Below, piece by piece: positions 17,458-26,709 of a DNA stretch of 64,000 nucleotides (positions are counted from its first letter, which is position 1; each line of letters begins with the position of its first letter). The notes beneath the pieces were generated by a model. That model was not told the DNA's origin, did no database searches, and saw only the letters and a list, made by a program, of their open reading frames with translations. The translations under genes and the position numbers were made by a program. The DNA is from Bradyrhizobium nivariense. Lineage in GTDB: Bacteria > Pseudomonadota > Alphaproteobacteria > Rhizobiales > Xanthobacteraceae. The stretch is from the NCBI RefSeq assembly GCF_029846715.1, contig NZ_JARVWW010000004.1, positions 124,001 to 188,000 of the forward strand, written 5' to 3'.

Positions 17458-17667
17458 TTATCGGGACCGGCGGTCAAGCTCGGTGTCGATATCCTCCCAG
17501 GGGATCGCTTCGCGACGGTCCGTGTCAAAAGTCGCGAGCCGACGATCGAGTTCGGCCACCTGCGCCGGGGTCAACGTCACCTCGGCAGCGGAGAGGCTGT
17601 CCCAAAGCTCGCCGATGAGGTCGAGCCGTTCCTTGGGCGTCAAGCGACTGATGTCGAGTGTTGCCAT
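17458..17667 (-). CDS. Addiction-module antitoxin component (Unstab_antitox family)
   Basis: This 69-residue protein, MATLDISRLTPKERLDLIGE.., has LWDSLSAAEVTLTPAQVAEL and a C-terminal EAIPWEDIDTELDRR, which is the pattern of the PF09720 type of antitoxin paired with RelE/ParE toxins. Its stop abuts the toxin start, as in typical TA operons. Because the partner is frameshifted, the antitoxin may now be free of a target or may act in trans on a homologous toxin. Confidence 0.85.
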   Translation of the reverse strand: MATLDISRLTPKERLDLIGELWDSLSAAEVTLTPAQVAELDRRLATFDTDRREAIPWEDIDTELDRRSR

Positions 17668-17874
17668 AGTCCCGAATCCTTTGGCCCTTTCACGAACGAA
17701 ATCACAATCCGCACGGAACCGTCGAGACCAATATCGTTATCGCCGCGATGAACGGAAAGAGCTGGCTCCGATGATCCTGGACCGATTTCGCAAGATTATT
17801 GCGGACCAAGCTACCGCCGAGCGAGCACCTGCCAACCTTCGGACTGCACCTTGAGGGGCATCCAAAGAAAAAAA

Positions 17875-17961
<87 letters not shown>

Positions 17962-18110
17962 ATGCCGGTTGGGCACGGAGGCGGTTACTACGGTTCGGTG
18001 ACGCGGTTGTCAATTCATGCTTGAACCCTGCTTCGGGATGCGGATTGCGCATCGCAAACCGGCTCGATACAAGCCTGACAACACGCACCTCACCCCCAGG
18101 AATGGCTCCC

Positions 18111-19076
18111 ATGGCATCGAATCTGGAAACTCTCGTCACGGTTTTCGGCGGATCGGGGTTTTTGGGCCGGAATGTCGTCCGCGCGCTGTGCCGGCGCGAC
18201 TATCGGATCCGGGTCGCGGTGCGGCGGCCGGAACTGGCCGGGTACCTCCAGCCCTCCGGCAAGGTCGGGCAGGTCCACACCGTGCAGGCGAATCTGCGCT
18301 ATCCGGCCTCAGTCGAGGCGGCGCTGCGCGATTCGCATGTCGTGATCAATCTGGTCGGCATTCTCACCGAGGGCGGCGCGCAGAGTTTTGACGCCGTCCA
18401 GGCCAAGGGCGCCGAGACCGTCGCCAAGGCGGCAGCCGCCGCCGGTGCGCGCCTGGTGCATGTCTCGGCGATCGGCGCCGACGCGGAATCGCCCTCGCGC
18501 TATGCCAAGGCCAAGGCGGCCGGCGAAGCCGCGGTCCTGGCCGCGGTGCCGTCGGCGACGATCTTCCGCCCCTCCGTGATGTTCGGCCCCGAGGACCAGT
18601 TCACCAACCGCTTCGCGGCGCTGGCCCGGATGTCGCCGGTGCTGCCGCTGATCGGCGGGAGTACCCGGATGCAGCCGGTCTATGTCGGCGACGTCGCCAC
18701 CGCGATCGCGGATGCCGTCGACGGCAAGGCCAAGGCGGGCGCCACCTACGAGCTCGGCGGGCCGGAGGTGCTGACCATGCGCGAGATCATCGAGGCCATT
18801 ATCGAGATCGCCGATCGCAAGCCGATGCTGGTGCCGCTGTCGTTCGGGCTGGCCCGCTTCAAGGCCAACTTCCTGCAATTCGCGCCCGGCGCGCTGAAGC
18901 TGACGCCGGACCAGGTCACGCTGCTCGCGCGCGACAATGTCGTGTCGGATGCGGCGAAGGCCGCCGGCCTGACGCTGGAAGGCCTCGGCATCGCCGCCGA
19001 CTCGCTTGAAGCGATCGCCCCGCAATATCTCTGGCGTTTCCGCGCCGCCGGGCAGTTCCAGCGCAAGAGCGCGTAG
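18111..19076 (+). CDS. NDUFA9-like NAD(P)-binding protein (atypical SDR)
   Basis: This 321-residue protein has a Rossmann nucleotide-binding motif VFGGSGFLGRNVVR at about 11-24 and, later, IFRPSVMFGPEDQFTNRFA and MQPVYVGDVATAI, as in the complex-I NDUFA9 subfamily of atypical short-chain dehydrogenases. In mitochondria NDUFA9 is an accessory subunit of complex I; the bacterial role is uncertain. The start at 18111 has AGGA upstream. The long frame upstream is an artefact crossing the tRNA gene. Confidence 0.88.
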   Translation: MASNLETLVTVFGGSGFLGRNVVRALCRRDYRIRVAVRRPELAGYLQPSGKVGQVHTVQANLRYPASVEAALRDSHVVINLVGILTEGGAQSFDAVQAKGAETVAKAAAAAGARLVHVSAIGADAESPSRYAKAKAAGEAAVLAAVPSATIFRPSVMFGPEDQFTNRFAALARMSPVLPLIGGSTRMQPVYVGDVATAIADAVDGKAKAGATYELGGPEVLTMREIIEAIIEIADRKPMLVPLSFGLARFKANFLQFAPGALKLTPDQVTLLARDNVVSDAAKAAGLTLEGLGIAADSLEAIAPQYLWRFRAAGQFQRKSA

Positions 19077-19195
19077 GTCTTTTTTCACCTCTCCCCGTAA
19101 GAACGGAGCGAGGGAGTGCACCGCAGCCGCGGCCGCAGTGCGCATCCCACAATCGCCAGAATTTCCGCTTCTTAGCGCGTCGACGTCTCCGGAAG

Positions 19196-20002
19196 TTACC
19201 GCCCCAGTGCCAGCGCGATCAGGCCGAGCGTGCCGACGATGACGCGCCACCAGGCGAACACCACGAAGCCGTGACGGGTGACGTATCCGAGGAACGCCTT
19301 CACCACGATGATCGCGGTGATGAACGACACCACGAAGCCGATCGCGACGATGCCCATGTGGTCCATCGTCATCTCGGAGCGGTTCTTGTAGAAATCGTAG
19401 GCGAACGCGCCGATCATGGTGGGAATGGCGAGGAAGAACGAGAACTCCGCCGCCGCGCGCTTGTCGGCCCCCAGGAACATTGCGGCGACGATGCTGGCGC
19501 CGGAACGCGACACGCCCGGGATCATCGCGACGCACTGCGCGATGCCGATATAGAGATACATCAGCAGCGGAAACCGGGTGGCGTCATGCTCGCGCGCCTT
19601 GAGATCGAGCTTGTCGACCCAGAGCAGAATGGCGCCGCCGACGATCAGCGAGAAGCACACCACCCACGGATTGAACAGCATGCTCTTGATGTATTTGCCG
19701 GCGACGAGACCCACGATGACAGCAGGCAGGAACGCCACCAGCACGCCGATCACGAAGCGGCGTGCATAGGCGTCGCCCGTGAACATGCCGATCGCGACGT
19801 CCCACAATTTCTTGAAGTACAACACGACGATCGCGAGGATCGCGCCGAGCTGGATCAGAACCGTAAACGAATCCCAGAACGCGCCCTCGCCGAGATGGAA
19901 GAAGCGCTCCGCAAGCAGCAAATGGCCGGTCGAGGACACGGGAAGGAACTCGGTCACACCCTCGATGATGCCGAGGATCACTGCCCGTATTGCATCTGAC
20001 AT
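19196..20002 (-). CDS. uppP: Undecaprenyl-diphosphatase
   Basis: This 268-residue inner-membrane enzyme removes phosphate from undecaprenyl pyrophosphate to recycle the lipid carrier for peptidoglycan and other polymers. EFLPVSSTGH at 18-27 and PGVSRSG near 165 are the two active-site motifs of the BacA family. Eight hydrophobic segments are visible. The start at 20002 (MSDAIRAVILGIIEG) matches the family; the frame open to 20128 would add 42 unlikely residues. Confidence 0.96.
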   Translation of the reverse strand: MSDAIRAVILGIIEGVTEFLPVSSTGHLLLAERFFHLGEGAFWDSFTVLIQLGAILAIVVLYFKKLWDVAIGMFTGDAYARRFVIGVLVAFLPAVIVGLVAGKYIKSMLFNPWVVCFSLIVGGAILLWVDKLDLKAREHDATRFPLLMYLYIGIAQCVAMIPGVSRSGASIVAAMFLGADKRAAAEFSFFLAIPTMIGAFAYDFYKNRSEMTMDHMGIVAIGFVVSFITAIIVVKAFLGYVTRHGFVVFAWWRVIVGTLGLIALALGR

Positions 20003-20171
20003 ATTTAGGTCCATTTCCGCTGAAAAAGCGGGGCTCTTCTCGCCCATCCGCTGCTTTGCTGCAATCGCAAAATGCGAGCGTCGTGCCCTTGCTTCGCGGT
20101 TTTGAAAGACTAGTGTGGCGCCGCACAAACATTGATGGATTCTTAAGCACCATCAAATAGTCAAAGGCTTC

Positions 20172-20864
20172 ATGTTTACGTTGTTTCATCATCCGTTCTG
20201 TCCGCAGTCGCGGTTCATCCGCCTGATCGCGGGGGAATACGGGCTTGAGCTGAAGCTGGTCGAAGAGCGCAGCTGGGAGCGACGCGAAGCATTTCTGCTG
20301 CTCAACGCGGCGGGCACGACGCCCGTCCTGGTGGACGACGAGCAGCCGCCGATACCGGGCGCGGCGATCATCGCCGAATATCTCGACGAGTCCTATGGCC
20401 ACGACATGGGCCCCAAGCGCCTGATGCCGGAGACGATCGGCGAGCGCGTCGAGGTGCGCCGGCTGATGGCCTGGTTCAACGAAAAGTTCTTCGAGGAAGT
20501 CTCCCACCCCCTCGTCACCGAGCGCATCTACAAGCGCTTCATGAGCGAGGAGAATGGCGGCGGCCCGCCCTCGGCCGACGTGATGCGCGCGGCCAAGGCC
20601 AACGTGCGCTATCATCTGGCCTATATCGGCTGGCTGGCGCAGACTCGTAATTTCCTCGCCGGTGACCGGCTGACCTACGCGGATCTCGCCGCCGCGGCGC
20701 ACCTCTCGGCGATCGACTATCTGGGCGACGTGCCATGGAGCGAGGACGACGCAGCAAAGGCGTGGTACGCGCGGGTGAAATCCCGCCCGTCGTTCCGTCC
20801 GCTCTTGAGCGAATGGCTGGCGGGCGTGCCGGCGTCGCGGACCTACGTGGACCTCGACTTCTGA
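20172..20864 (+). CDS. Glutathione S-transferase family protein
   Basis: This 230-residue protein has a thioredoxin-like N-terminal domain (about 1-80; [20 protein letters not shown], with a Cys near residue 10 where many beta/omega-type GSTs have the catalytic residue) and an all-helical C-terminal domain containing [20 protein letters not shown], the N-capping region of GSTs. Substrate is unknown. It is followed without a gap by queG, so the two are likely co-transcribed. Confidence 0.92.
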   Translation: MFTLFHHPFCPQSRFIRLIAGEYGLELKLVEERSWERREAFLLLNAAGTTPVLVDDEQPPIPGAAIIAEYLDESYGHDMGPKRLMPETIGERVEVRRLMAWFNEKFFEEVSHPLVTERIYKRFMSEENGGGPPSADVMRAAKANVRYHLAYIGWLAQTRNFLAGDRLTYADLAAAAHLSAIDYLGDVPWSEDDAAKAWYARVKSRPSFRPLLSEWLAGVPASRTYVDLDF

Positions 20865-21988
20865 ACTCCGATCCGACCGAACTGAAGACGGCGCTTGCAA
20901 ACGAGGCACGCGCGCTCGGCTTCGACTGCATCGGCATCACCAAGCCCGGCACGATCGAAAGCGCCGGAAAACATTTCCTCGAATTCATCGCATCCGGCGG
21001 CCATGGCGATATGGACTGGCTCGCCGCGCAGCCGGAGCGCCGGGTCGATCCGCGCGGGCTGTGGCAGGACGTGCGCAGCGTCATCATGCTCGGCGTCAAT
21101 TACGGCCCCGATCAGGATCCGCTCGCGATCCTCGAACAGCGCACGCGCGCGGCGATCTCGGTCTACGCGCAGGGCGACGACTATCATGACCTCATCAAGA
21201 AGCGCCTGAAGGCGCTGGCGCGATGGCTGGTTGCGACCGCACCGTCCGAAGTGAAAGTGTTCGTCGACACTGCGGCCGTGATGGAGAAGCCCCTGGCGCA
21301 AGCCGCGCATCTGGGCTGGCAGGGCAAGCACACCAATCTGGTCTCGCGCGAATTCGGCTCCTGGCTGTTTCTCGGCGCGATCTATACCACGCTGGAGCTG
21401 CCGCGCGACGATGCCGAGATCGATCATTGCGGCTCGTGCCGGGCGTGTCTCGACATCTGCCCGACCGCGGCCTTCCCCGCGCCCTACAAGCTCGATGCGC
21501 GGCGCTGCATCTCGTACCTCACCATCGAGAACAAGGGACCGATCCCGCGCGAGTTTCGCAAGGCGATCGGCAACCGCATCTATGGCTGCGACGATTGTCT
21601 CGCCGCATGTCCCTGGAACAAGTTCGCGCAGGAAGGTCGCGAGGCCAAGCTCGCCGCGCGTGACGCATTGCGCGCGCCAGGTCTCGCCGAGCTCGTACGG
21701 CTCGACGACGCTTCGTTTCGCGCGCTGTTCACGAAATCGCCGGTCAAGCGCGTCGGTCGCGATCGCTTTTTGCGCAACGTGCTGATCGCGATCGGCAACT
21801 CCGGCGATGCGGCACTGGCGGAGGAAGCGCGGCGATTGCTGGAGGATGCAAGCCCGCTGGTACGTGGCGCTGCGGTGTGGGCGCTGGGGCAGTTGCTGCC
21901 GGATGACGAATTCGCGGCGATCAAGACGGATGCGATCGCCAACGAGCGCGACGAAAGCGTGCGCGAGGAGTGGGAGCTCGCTTCCTAG
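20861..21988 (+). CDS. queG: Epoxyqueuosine reductase
   Basis: This protein of about 375 residues carries out the last step of queuosine biosynthesis in tRNA, using cobalamin and two [4Fe-4S] clusters. The clusters are bound by [16 protein letters not shown] near 190-205 and by [14 protein letters not shown] about 55 residues later; a HEAT-like tail with [18 protein letters not shown] follows. The start is unclear: no ATG fits the family N-terminus ([20 protein letters not shown]), and a CTG at 20861 overlapping the GST stop is the simplest choice; an ATG at 20813 would overlap the GST gene by 52 bp. Confidence 0.9.
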   Translation: MNSDPTELKTALANEARALGFDCIGITKPGTIESAGKHFLEFIASGGHGDMDWLAAQPERRVDPRGLWQDVRSVIMLGVNYGPDQDPLAILEQRTRAAISVYAQGDDYHDLIKKRLKALARWLVATAPSEVKVFVDTAAVMEKPLAQAAHLGWQGKHTNLVSREFGSWLFLGAIYTTLELPRDDAEIDHCGSCRACLDICPTAAFPAPYKLDARRCISYLTIENKGPIPREFRKAIGNRIYGCDDCLAACPWNKFAQEGREAKLAARDALRAPGLAELVRLDDASFRALFTKSPVKRVGRDRFLRNVLIAIGNSGDAALAEEARRLLEDASPLVRGAAVWALGQLLPDDEFAAIKTDAIANERDESVREEWELAS

Positions 21989-21997
21989 CACGCCGCT

Positions 21998-22101
21998 GTC
22001 ATGCCCCGCGAAGGCGGGGCATCCAGTACGCCGCAGCCTATCGATTCAATCACTCCCGTCTCTGGAATACTGGATCGCCCGCCTTCGCGGACGATGACAC
22101 C
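21998..22101. repeat. Dispersed repeat (family B), copy 1
   Basis: The unit begins GTCATGCCCCGCGAAGGCGG, runs through GGGCATCCAGTACGCCGCA and TCTGGAATACTGGATCG, and ends CCGCCTTCGCGGACGATGAC. A second copy lies at 23469-23571, with roughly 90% similarity by eye. It fills most of the queG-thioesterase gap. Confidence 0.85.
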
Positions 22102-22173
22102 GTTGTTGTGGCTACGGTGCGCGCGCTCCCACCACACTTGATTTCCCCGCGGCTTCCTTCAATCTCGCGCGTC

Positions 22174-22971
22174 ATGACAAACATGCCTTTCTTCACCCGC
22201 GACGGCGACACATTCCATCCGACGGAAGTCGCCAACGGTCCGTGGGACCCGAAATCGCTGCACGGACGTGTCATCATCGGCCTGCTCGGCCTCGCCATCG
22301 AGGAGCGGCATTCCGGCCCTGAATTGGTACCTGCGCGGCTGACCGTCGACATGTTTCGGCTGCCGACCATCGACAAGCCGATCGAGGTGACGACACGGCT
22401 GGTGCGCGATGGCTTACGCATCCGCGTCGTGGAAGCGGAGTTCTTCTCCGGCGGCGTCTGCATGGCGCGCGCCTCGTGTCAGCTGTTGCGGCGAACGCAG
22501 AACCCGGAAGGCAATGTCTGGTCGCCCCCGAACTGGGACGTGCCGAGGCCCGCCGACATTCCCAAGCCGACCGATCCCAGGCTCGGCATGAACGGCAAAT
22601 GGACGACACGGCCGATCGTCGGCCACATGGGCTCGCTCGGGCCACGAAAACTCTGGATGAGCGAGGTGCGTGAGCTGGTCGCGGGCGTGCCGATGACGCC
22701 GTTCGTCCATGTCGCCACCGGCGCGGACTTCGCCAGTCCGTTCGCGAATGCCGGCGACAAGGGGCTCGCCTACATCAACAGCGACGTCACGATCTATCTG
22801 CACCGCCTGCCGGTGACGAACTGGATCGGCTTCGACGTGGTGAATCACCAGGCCACCGACGGCGTGGCGATCGGCGAATGCTGGCTCTACGACGAAGCGG
22901 GCCCGATCGGCACCGCCACGGTCGCGGCGCTGGCGCAGCGCAAGCCGATGGCGAAGCCATCGCCGCCGTAG
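22174..22971 (+). CDS. Thioesterase superfamily protein (hotdog, TesB-like)
   Basis: This 265-residue protein appears to hold two hotdog-type halves. The first contains LHGRVIIGLLGLAIEERHSG and RLTVDMFRLPTIDKPIEVTT; the second contains GDKGLAYINSDVTIYLHRLP and DGVAIGECWLYDEAGPIGTA. The arrangement resembles double-hotdog acyl-CoA thioesterases or dehydratase-like proteins of actinobacteria and proteobacteria. The substrate is unknown. The ATG at 22174 is chosen because the upstream frame runs through a repeat. Confidence 0.8.
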   Translation: MTNMPFFTRDGDTFHPTEVANGPWDPKSLHGRVIIGLLGLAIEERHSGPELVPARLTVDMFRLPTIDKPIEVTTRLVRDGLRIRVVEAEFFSGGVCMARASCQLLRRTQNPEGNVWSPPNWDVPRPADIPKPTDPRLGMNGKWTTRPIVGHMGSLGPRKLWMSEVRELVAGVPMTPFVHVATGADFASPFANAGDKGLAYINSDVTIYLHRLPVTNWIGFDVVNHQATDGVAIGECWLYDEAGPIGTATVAALAQRKPMAKPSPP

Positions 22972-22981
22972 GTGTCCGCAG

Positions 22982-23446
22982 TCAGGACAAATGCCGCTTC
23001 ATCTCCGGCCGCGCCTTGAGCTCCGCGCCCTGCTTGGCGACGATATTCGCGATCCTGTCCGGCGCGAACTTCAAATCGACAAACGCCGGCGCGGTATTCG
23101 CGACCTCGTGATAGCTGACGATCTTGCCGTCGCGAAGTGTCATGATCGCCACGCCCTCGAACATCGCCCGCGCGCCGTTCGCCTCCGGCAAGGTCGAGCG
23201 ATAGCTGAACGTGTAGCGCGCATAGAGCGTGGTGCCGTTCGACACCGGGTCGTGCATGTCCCAGCGGAAATCGGTCGCCGTCCGATAGAACCAGTCGTCG
23301 ATCATCGCGGCGATCTTCTCGCGGCCGGCGAAAGCGCCGTAGAAGACGTCGTGATAGACGCCGTCCTCGGTGAAGAGGTCGGCAAAGGTTTTCCCGTTGC
23401 GTTGTTCGACGGCGTCGCAGAAGGCGCGCAGCATGGCGGTGGTCAT
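22982..23446 (-). CDS. NTF2-like / SnoaL-fold protein
   Basis: This 154-residue protein has the usual cone-like fold features: MLRAFCDAVEQRNGKTFADL, FTEDGVYHDVFYGAFAGREK, AAMIDDWFYRTATDFRWDMH and VAIMTLRDGKIVSYHEVAN. Members include isomerases, hydrolases and ligand-binding proteins, so the reaction cannot be named. The start at 23446 has GGGAGA upstream; the longer frame goes through a repeat. It faces the thioesterase gene tail to tail. Confidence 0.85.
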   Translation of the reverse strand: MTTAMLRAFCDAVEQRNGKTFADLFTEDGVYHDVFYGAFAGREKIAAMIDDWFYRTATDFRWDMHDPVSNGTTLYARYTFSYRSTLPEANGARAMFEGVAIMTLRDGKIVSYHEVANTAPAFVDLKFAPDRIANIVAKQGAELKARPEMKRHLS

Positions 23447-23468
23447 CGGCGTTTCTCCCACTCTCTTC

Positions 23469-23571
23469 GTCATGCCCCGCGAAGGCGGGGCATCCAGTAC
23501 GCCGCAACTTCTCGGTTCAATCACTACAGTCTCTGGATACTGGATCGTCCGCCTTCGCGGACGATGACACT
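23469..23571. repeat. Dispersed repeat (family B), copy 2
   Basis: This is the second copy of the unit at 21998-22101, with the same ends (GTCATGCCCCGCGAAGGCGG and CCGCCTTCGCGGACGATGAC) and the same orientation. It lies between the NTF2-like gene and the alpha/beta hydrolase gene. Confidence 0.85.
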
Positions 23572-23583
23572 GAGCACTACACT

Positions 23584-24384
23584 TCACCCGATCTCGGCCA
23601 CGGCCGCAAGAATGCGGGCGATGTCCTGCGGGCGCGAGAGGCGGTGATCGCCGTCCTGGATCATGGTCAGCACGACGTCGTCGGCCGGCAGGCGATGTGT
23701 CAGCGCGAACGCGTGCTGCCAGGGCACGTCAGGATCCTGCGCGCCTTGCAGGATGCGGACGGGACAGCCGAGATCGATGGCGCTGCCGAGCACGAGATGG
23801 TTGCGTCCCTCCTCGATCAGATTCCGCGTGATCGGATAGGGCGAGCCGTCACCATAGTCCGACGGTCTCAGCCAGACGCCCTTGGTCTCGATCTCTTTCT
23901 TCACCGCTGCCGAAAAATTCTTCCACATCAGCTCCTCGGTGAAGTCGGGCGCCGGCGCGATCAGCACCAGGCCCGCCAGCGACGCCTTGCCAGAACGCTT
24001 TTTGATCTCGCGCGCGAGCAGCAGCGCCATCCAGCCGCCCATGGACGAGCCGATCAGGACTTGCGGGCCGTCGCAGAATCGTTCGAACACCGCGACGCTT
24101 TCCTCCAGCCAGCGCCCGATAGTTCCGTCGACGAAATCGCCGCCGGATTCGCCGTGGCCGGAATAGTCGAACCGAACCACGGCGCGGCCGTGATCCCGGG
24201 CCCAGTCGTCCAGCGCCACGGCCTTGCTGCCCTGCATGTCCGATTTGAACCCGCCGAGCCAGACCACTCCCGGTCCTTGCCCAGCTCCCTGCCCGCGTCG
24301 GCTGCGCACCGCGATCCGGCGTGCGAATGGACCCTCGCCCACAGCGATGAAGTCGAGCACGGCATCGGGAATTGCAGGGGTCAT
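23584..24384 (-). CDS. Alpha/beta hydrolase (ABHD10-like)
   Basis: This 266-residue hydrolase has the nucleophile elbow GSSMGG with Ser114, an acid-loop RILQGAQDPDVPWQHAFAL near 215-235, and a final His in DGDHRLSRPQD. It resembles the group that includes human ABHD10 (acyl-protein thioesterase) and many short alphaproteobacterial hydrolases. No signal peptide is present. Substrate unknown. It lies upstream of, and divergent from, infC. Confidence 0.87.
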   Translation of the reverse strand: MTPAIPDAVLDFIAVGEGPFARRIAVRSRRGQGAGQGPGVVWLGGFKSDMQGSKAVALDDWARDHGRAVVRFDYSGHGESGGDFVDGTIGRWLEESVAVFERFCDGPQVLIGSSMGGWMALLLAREIKKRSGKASLAGLVLIAPAPDFTEELMWKNFSAAVKKEIETKGVWLRPSDYGDGSPYPITRNLIEEGRNHLVLGSAIDLGCPVRILQGAQDPDVPWQHAFALTHRLPADDVVLTMIQDGDHRLSRPQDIARILAAVAEIG

Positions 24385-24631
24385 GGAACGTTTACTCTGG
24401 CTGTGCGGTTTCGGCTGTCCGGACGCGTTCCGCAGCGCAGCCGGACGTCGGCATTTGCCCTTTGGGACGCTTGCGGAACAGAAGCAAGGTGTCTATGTCG
24501 GTCAGCGTGCCCCGGCGTGACCAGAATGCCTCGCATTTGAGGCTTTTTCGCCTCGCACGAGCGAATTGCTTGCCGGCAGGCGTATCTTCCTGCAAAATAG
24601 CCGCCTCTTTCACAACTTTGGAGAACCACCC

Positions 24632-25171
24632 ATTCGCCGTCCCAATAAAGCCCCGCCCACTGCCGCCAAAGACGGGCCGCGCATCAATGATGATATTCGC
24701 AATGCGCAGATCCAGCTGATCGATCAGACCGGTGATAACAAGGGCACGATCGAGACCGTCGCGGCTATCCGCCTGGCCCAGGAGGCCGGCATGGATCTGG
24801 TCGAGATCTCGCCGAACGTCAGCCCTCCCGTCTGCAAGATCATGGACTACGGGAAGTATAAGTATTCCGCGCAGAAAAAAGCTGCCGAAGCCCGCAAGCG
24901 GCAGAAGATCGTCGAGATCAAGGAGATCAAGCTCCGCCCGATGATCGACGACCACGATTACGAAGTGAAGATGCGCGCGATGCAGCGGTTCTTCGAAGAG
25001 GGCGACAAGGTCAAGATCACCCTGCGCTATCGCGGCCGCGAAATGGCGCACCAGGAGATCGGCACCAAGCTGCTCGACAAGATCAAGACCGACGTCGCCG
25101 AGCTCGCCAAGGTGGAGCAGGACGCGCGGTTCGAGGGTCGTCAGGTCGTCATGGTGCTGGCGCCGCGCTGA
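24632..25171 (+). CDS. infC: Translation initiation factor IF-3 (AUU start)
   Basis: This 179-residue factor binds the 30S subunit, checks the initiator tRNA and prevents premature 50S joining. The N-domain has [20 protein letters not shown] and the C-domain has [20 protein letters not shown] and [20 protein letters not shown]. The natural start is ATT at 24632, preceded by TTTGGAGAACC. IF-3 represses its own AUU start in E. coli, and the same codon here implies the same feedback. An ATG at 24566 would add 22 residues not found in the family and is not favoured. A terminator follows at 25201. Confidence 0.95.
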   Translation: MRRPNKAPPTAAKDGPRINDDIRNAQIQLIDQTGDNKGTIETVAAIRLAQEAGMDLVEISPNVSPPVCKIMDYGKYKYSAQKKAAEARKRQKIVEIKEIKLRPMIDDHDYEVKMRAMQRFFEEGDKVKITLRYRGREMAHQEIGTKLLDKIKTDVAELAKVEQDARFEGRQVVMVLAPR

Positions 25172-25200
25172 CGCCCGTTCTTCAGACGAGAGAATTCAAC

Positions 25201-25236
25201 GGCCCGTCCGGGTTTCCGGCGGGCCGTTTTGTTTTT
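25201..25236 (+). terminator. Terminator after infC
   Basis: The arms GGCCCGTCCGG and CCGGCGGGCC with a short GTTT loop are followed by GTTTTGTTTTT. It separates infC from the rpmI-rplT pair, so the classical infC-rpmI-rplT operon is broken here. Confidence 0.9.
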
Positions 25237-25365
25237 CACCTCTCCCGCTTGCGCTTGTGGGAGAGGTCGACGCGCCCGGGCGATGCGAAGCATCTTCCCG
25301 AGCGCGGCGGGTGAGGGCTCCCCGACCCTCCCCCGCAAGCTTGCGGGAGAGGGAGCGCACCGTCC
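25237..25365. repeat. GC-rich palindromic dispersed repeat (family A)
   Basis: CACCTCTCCCGCTTGCG..GGGAGAGGTCG, GGGTGAGGGCTCC and CCTCCCCCGCAAGCTTGCGG make up this array, with internal inverted arms. The unit is related to the repeat at 782-907. It lies between the infC terminator and a convergent small gene. Confidence 0.8.
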
Positions 25366-25378
25366 TATTGGGCGATAG

Positions 25379-25783
25379 TTACGTCCTTGTTGCGTGCCAG
25401 GTGCCGCTGCAGCGGTCGCCCGAGATGATGCCGTTCCAGTAGCCGGCACCGGCCATGCCGGCGAGCCGGCCGCCGCCGCTGGCATGGGACGCCCCGACCG
25501 AGACCCGGACCGCAACGGCGCCGCCGCGATTGACCTTGCCGGCGACCCGGCCACCGCCGGCGGACGACACCCGACCGCCGACGACGGTGAAGGGAACGCT
25601 GTAGCCCGAGCTGCAATTGCCGCGGGTGGTGGCGAAGGTGACGTTCCAGACGCCGTCATAGCGGCCGATGCGAGCATCCGCGGTCGACGGAAACGCAGCC
25701 ACGGCGAGCACGGCCAACAGCGCCCAACGGCGCGGACGAGCGAAATCAGTCAAAAACGAAAACGTTTGGGAAGAATGGGCCAT
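25379..25783 (-). CDS. Small exported Gly-rich protein, unknown function
   Basis: This 134-residue protein has a signal peptide with a TAT-independent look (hydrophobic WALLAVLAVAAFP, cleavage near TADA-RIG at about 38). The mature part starts RIGRYDGVWNVTFATTRGNC and ends SGDRCSGTWHATR, with alternating Gly/Ser/Val strands typical of small beta-rich exported proteins found widely in Bradyrhizobium. The two Cys could pair. It is encoded against the surrounding infC-rpmI-rplT genes. No function is assigned. Confidence 0.75.
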   Translation of the reverse strand: MAHSSQTFSFLTDFARPRRWALLAVLAVAAFPSTADARIGRYDGVWNVTFATTRGNCSSGYSVPFTVVGGRVSSAGGGRVAGKVNRGGAVAVRVSVGASHASGGGRLAGMAGAGYWNGIISGDRCSGTWHATRT

Positions 25784-25988
25784 TTTGATCCTGCTCCGGG
25801 CGACACGGCTTGGACATTTGGGGGCGCAACTCCGAATAGTCGAGAGACCGGTTCCACCGGTTCATCGTTGCCAATCGGCTTGTCCTCTGGCATAAGCCCA
25901 GCCTTCATCGCCCGGCTGATTAAGGGCTGCCGTGGCGGTGTTTCGTGCGGGTTTCGCGCTTGTTCGCAAAAACCTGAGCACAATCAAC

Positions 25989-26006
25989 GCTCTAATAGAG
26001 CATTTT
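25989..26006 (+). promoter_or_regulatory. Short hairpin with T-run in the rpmI leader
   Basis: GCTCT-AAT-AGAGC followed by ATTTTT lies about 55 bp before the rpmI ATG. It resembles a weak terminator or attenuator, but it also overlaps a core (TAGAGCATTTTTGAC) of the family E repeat. A regulatory role is only a suggestion. Confidence 0.3.
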
Positions 26007-26058
26007 TGACGGCCAGCCGCCTTCGCGGGCGGATCTCTGTGGCCATTAGGAGAGCAAA

Positions 26059-26259
26059 ATGCCCAAGCTGAAGACCAAATCGGGCGCTAAAAAGCGCTTC
26101 AAGGTGACTGCCACCGGCAAAGTGATGCACGCCCATCGCGGCAAGCGTCACGGCATGATCAAGCGGACGAAGAAGCAGATCCGTCAGCTTCGCGGCACCA
26201 GCGTGCTGTTCAAGACCGACGGCGACAACGTCAAGAAGTACTTCTTGCCGAACGCCTGA
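26059..26259 (+). CDS. rpmI: 50S ribosomal protein L35
   Basis: This basic protein of 66 residues has the family start [20 protein letters not shown] and [20 protein letters not shown]. It binds 23S rRNA in the large subunit. It precedes rplT by 80 bp with a small hairpin CGCCGC..GCGGCG between them, so both probably share a promoter in the 275-bp gap upstream. AGGAG lies before the ATG. Confidence 0.97.
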   Translation: MPKLKTKSGAKKRFKVTATGKVMHAHRGKRHGMIKRTKKQIRQLRGTSVLFKTDGDNVKKYFLPNA

Positions 26260-26339
26260 TCGCGTCAACGATCATTGCCACCAGCGCCGCAGCTTTCGCG
26301 GCGATCCGAACATCAAGTCATCTCTGAAGGATTTTTGTC

Positions 26340-26699
26340 ATGGCTCGCGTCAAACGCGGTGTGACCGCCCACGCCAAGCACAAGAAAGTCTACAAGGCCG
26401 CCAAGGGTTTCCGCGGCCGCCGCAAGAACACGATCCGCACCGCCAAGCCGGCGGTCGAGAAGGCTCTGGTGTATGCCTTCCGTGATCGCAAGCGCAAGAA
26501 GCGCACGTTCCGCGCGCTCTGGATCCAGCGCATCAACGCGGCTGTGCGTCCGTTCGGCCTGACCTACAGCCGGTTTATCGACGGCATGGCCAAGTCCGGG
26601 ATCACCGTGGACCGCAAGGTGCTGTCGGATCTCGCGATCAACGAGCCCGCGTCGTTCCAGGCGATCGCCGAGAAGGCCAAAGCCGCTCTGGCGGCCTGA
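26340..26699 (+). CDS. rplT: 50S ribosomal protein L20
   Basis: This protein of 119 residues begins [20 protein letters not shown] and contains [20 protein letters not shown] and [21 protein letters not shown]20 is needed early in 50S assembly and, in other bacteria, also represses its own operon by binding the mRNA. It is the last gene of the pair and is followed by a repeat (26710-26816). Confidence 0.97.
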   Translation: MARVKRGVTAHAKHKKVYKAAKGFRGRRKNTIRTAKPAVEKALVYAFRDRKRKKRTFRALWIQRINAAVRPFGLTYSRFIDGMAKSGITVDRKVLSDLAINEPASFQAIAEKAKAALAA

Positions 26700-26709
26700 C
26701 ACGCCAGCG

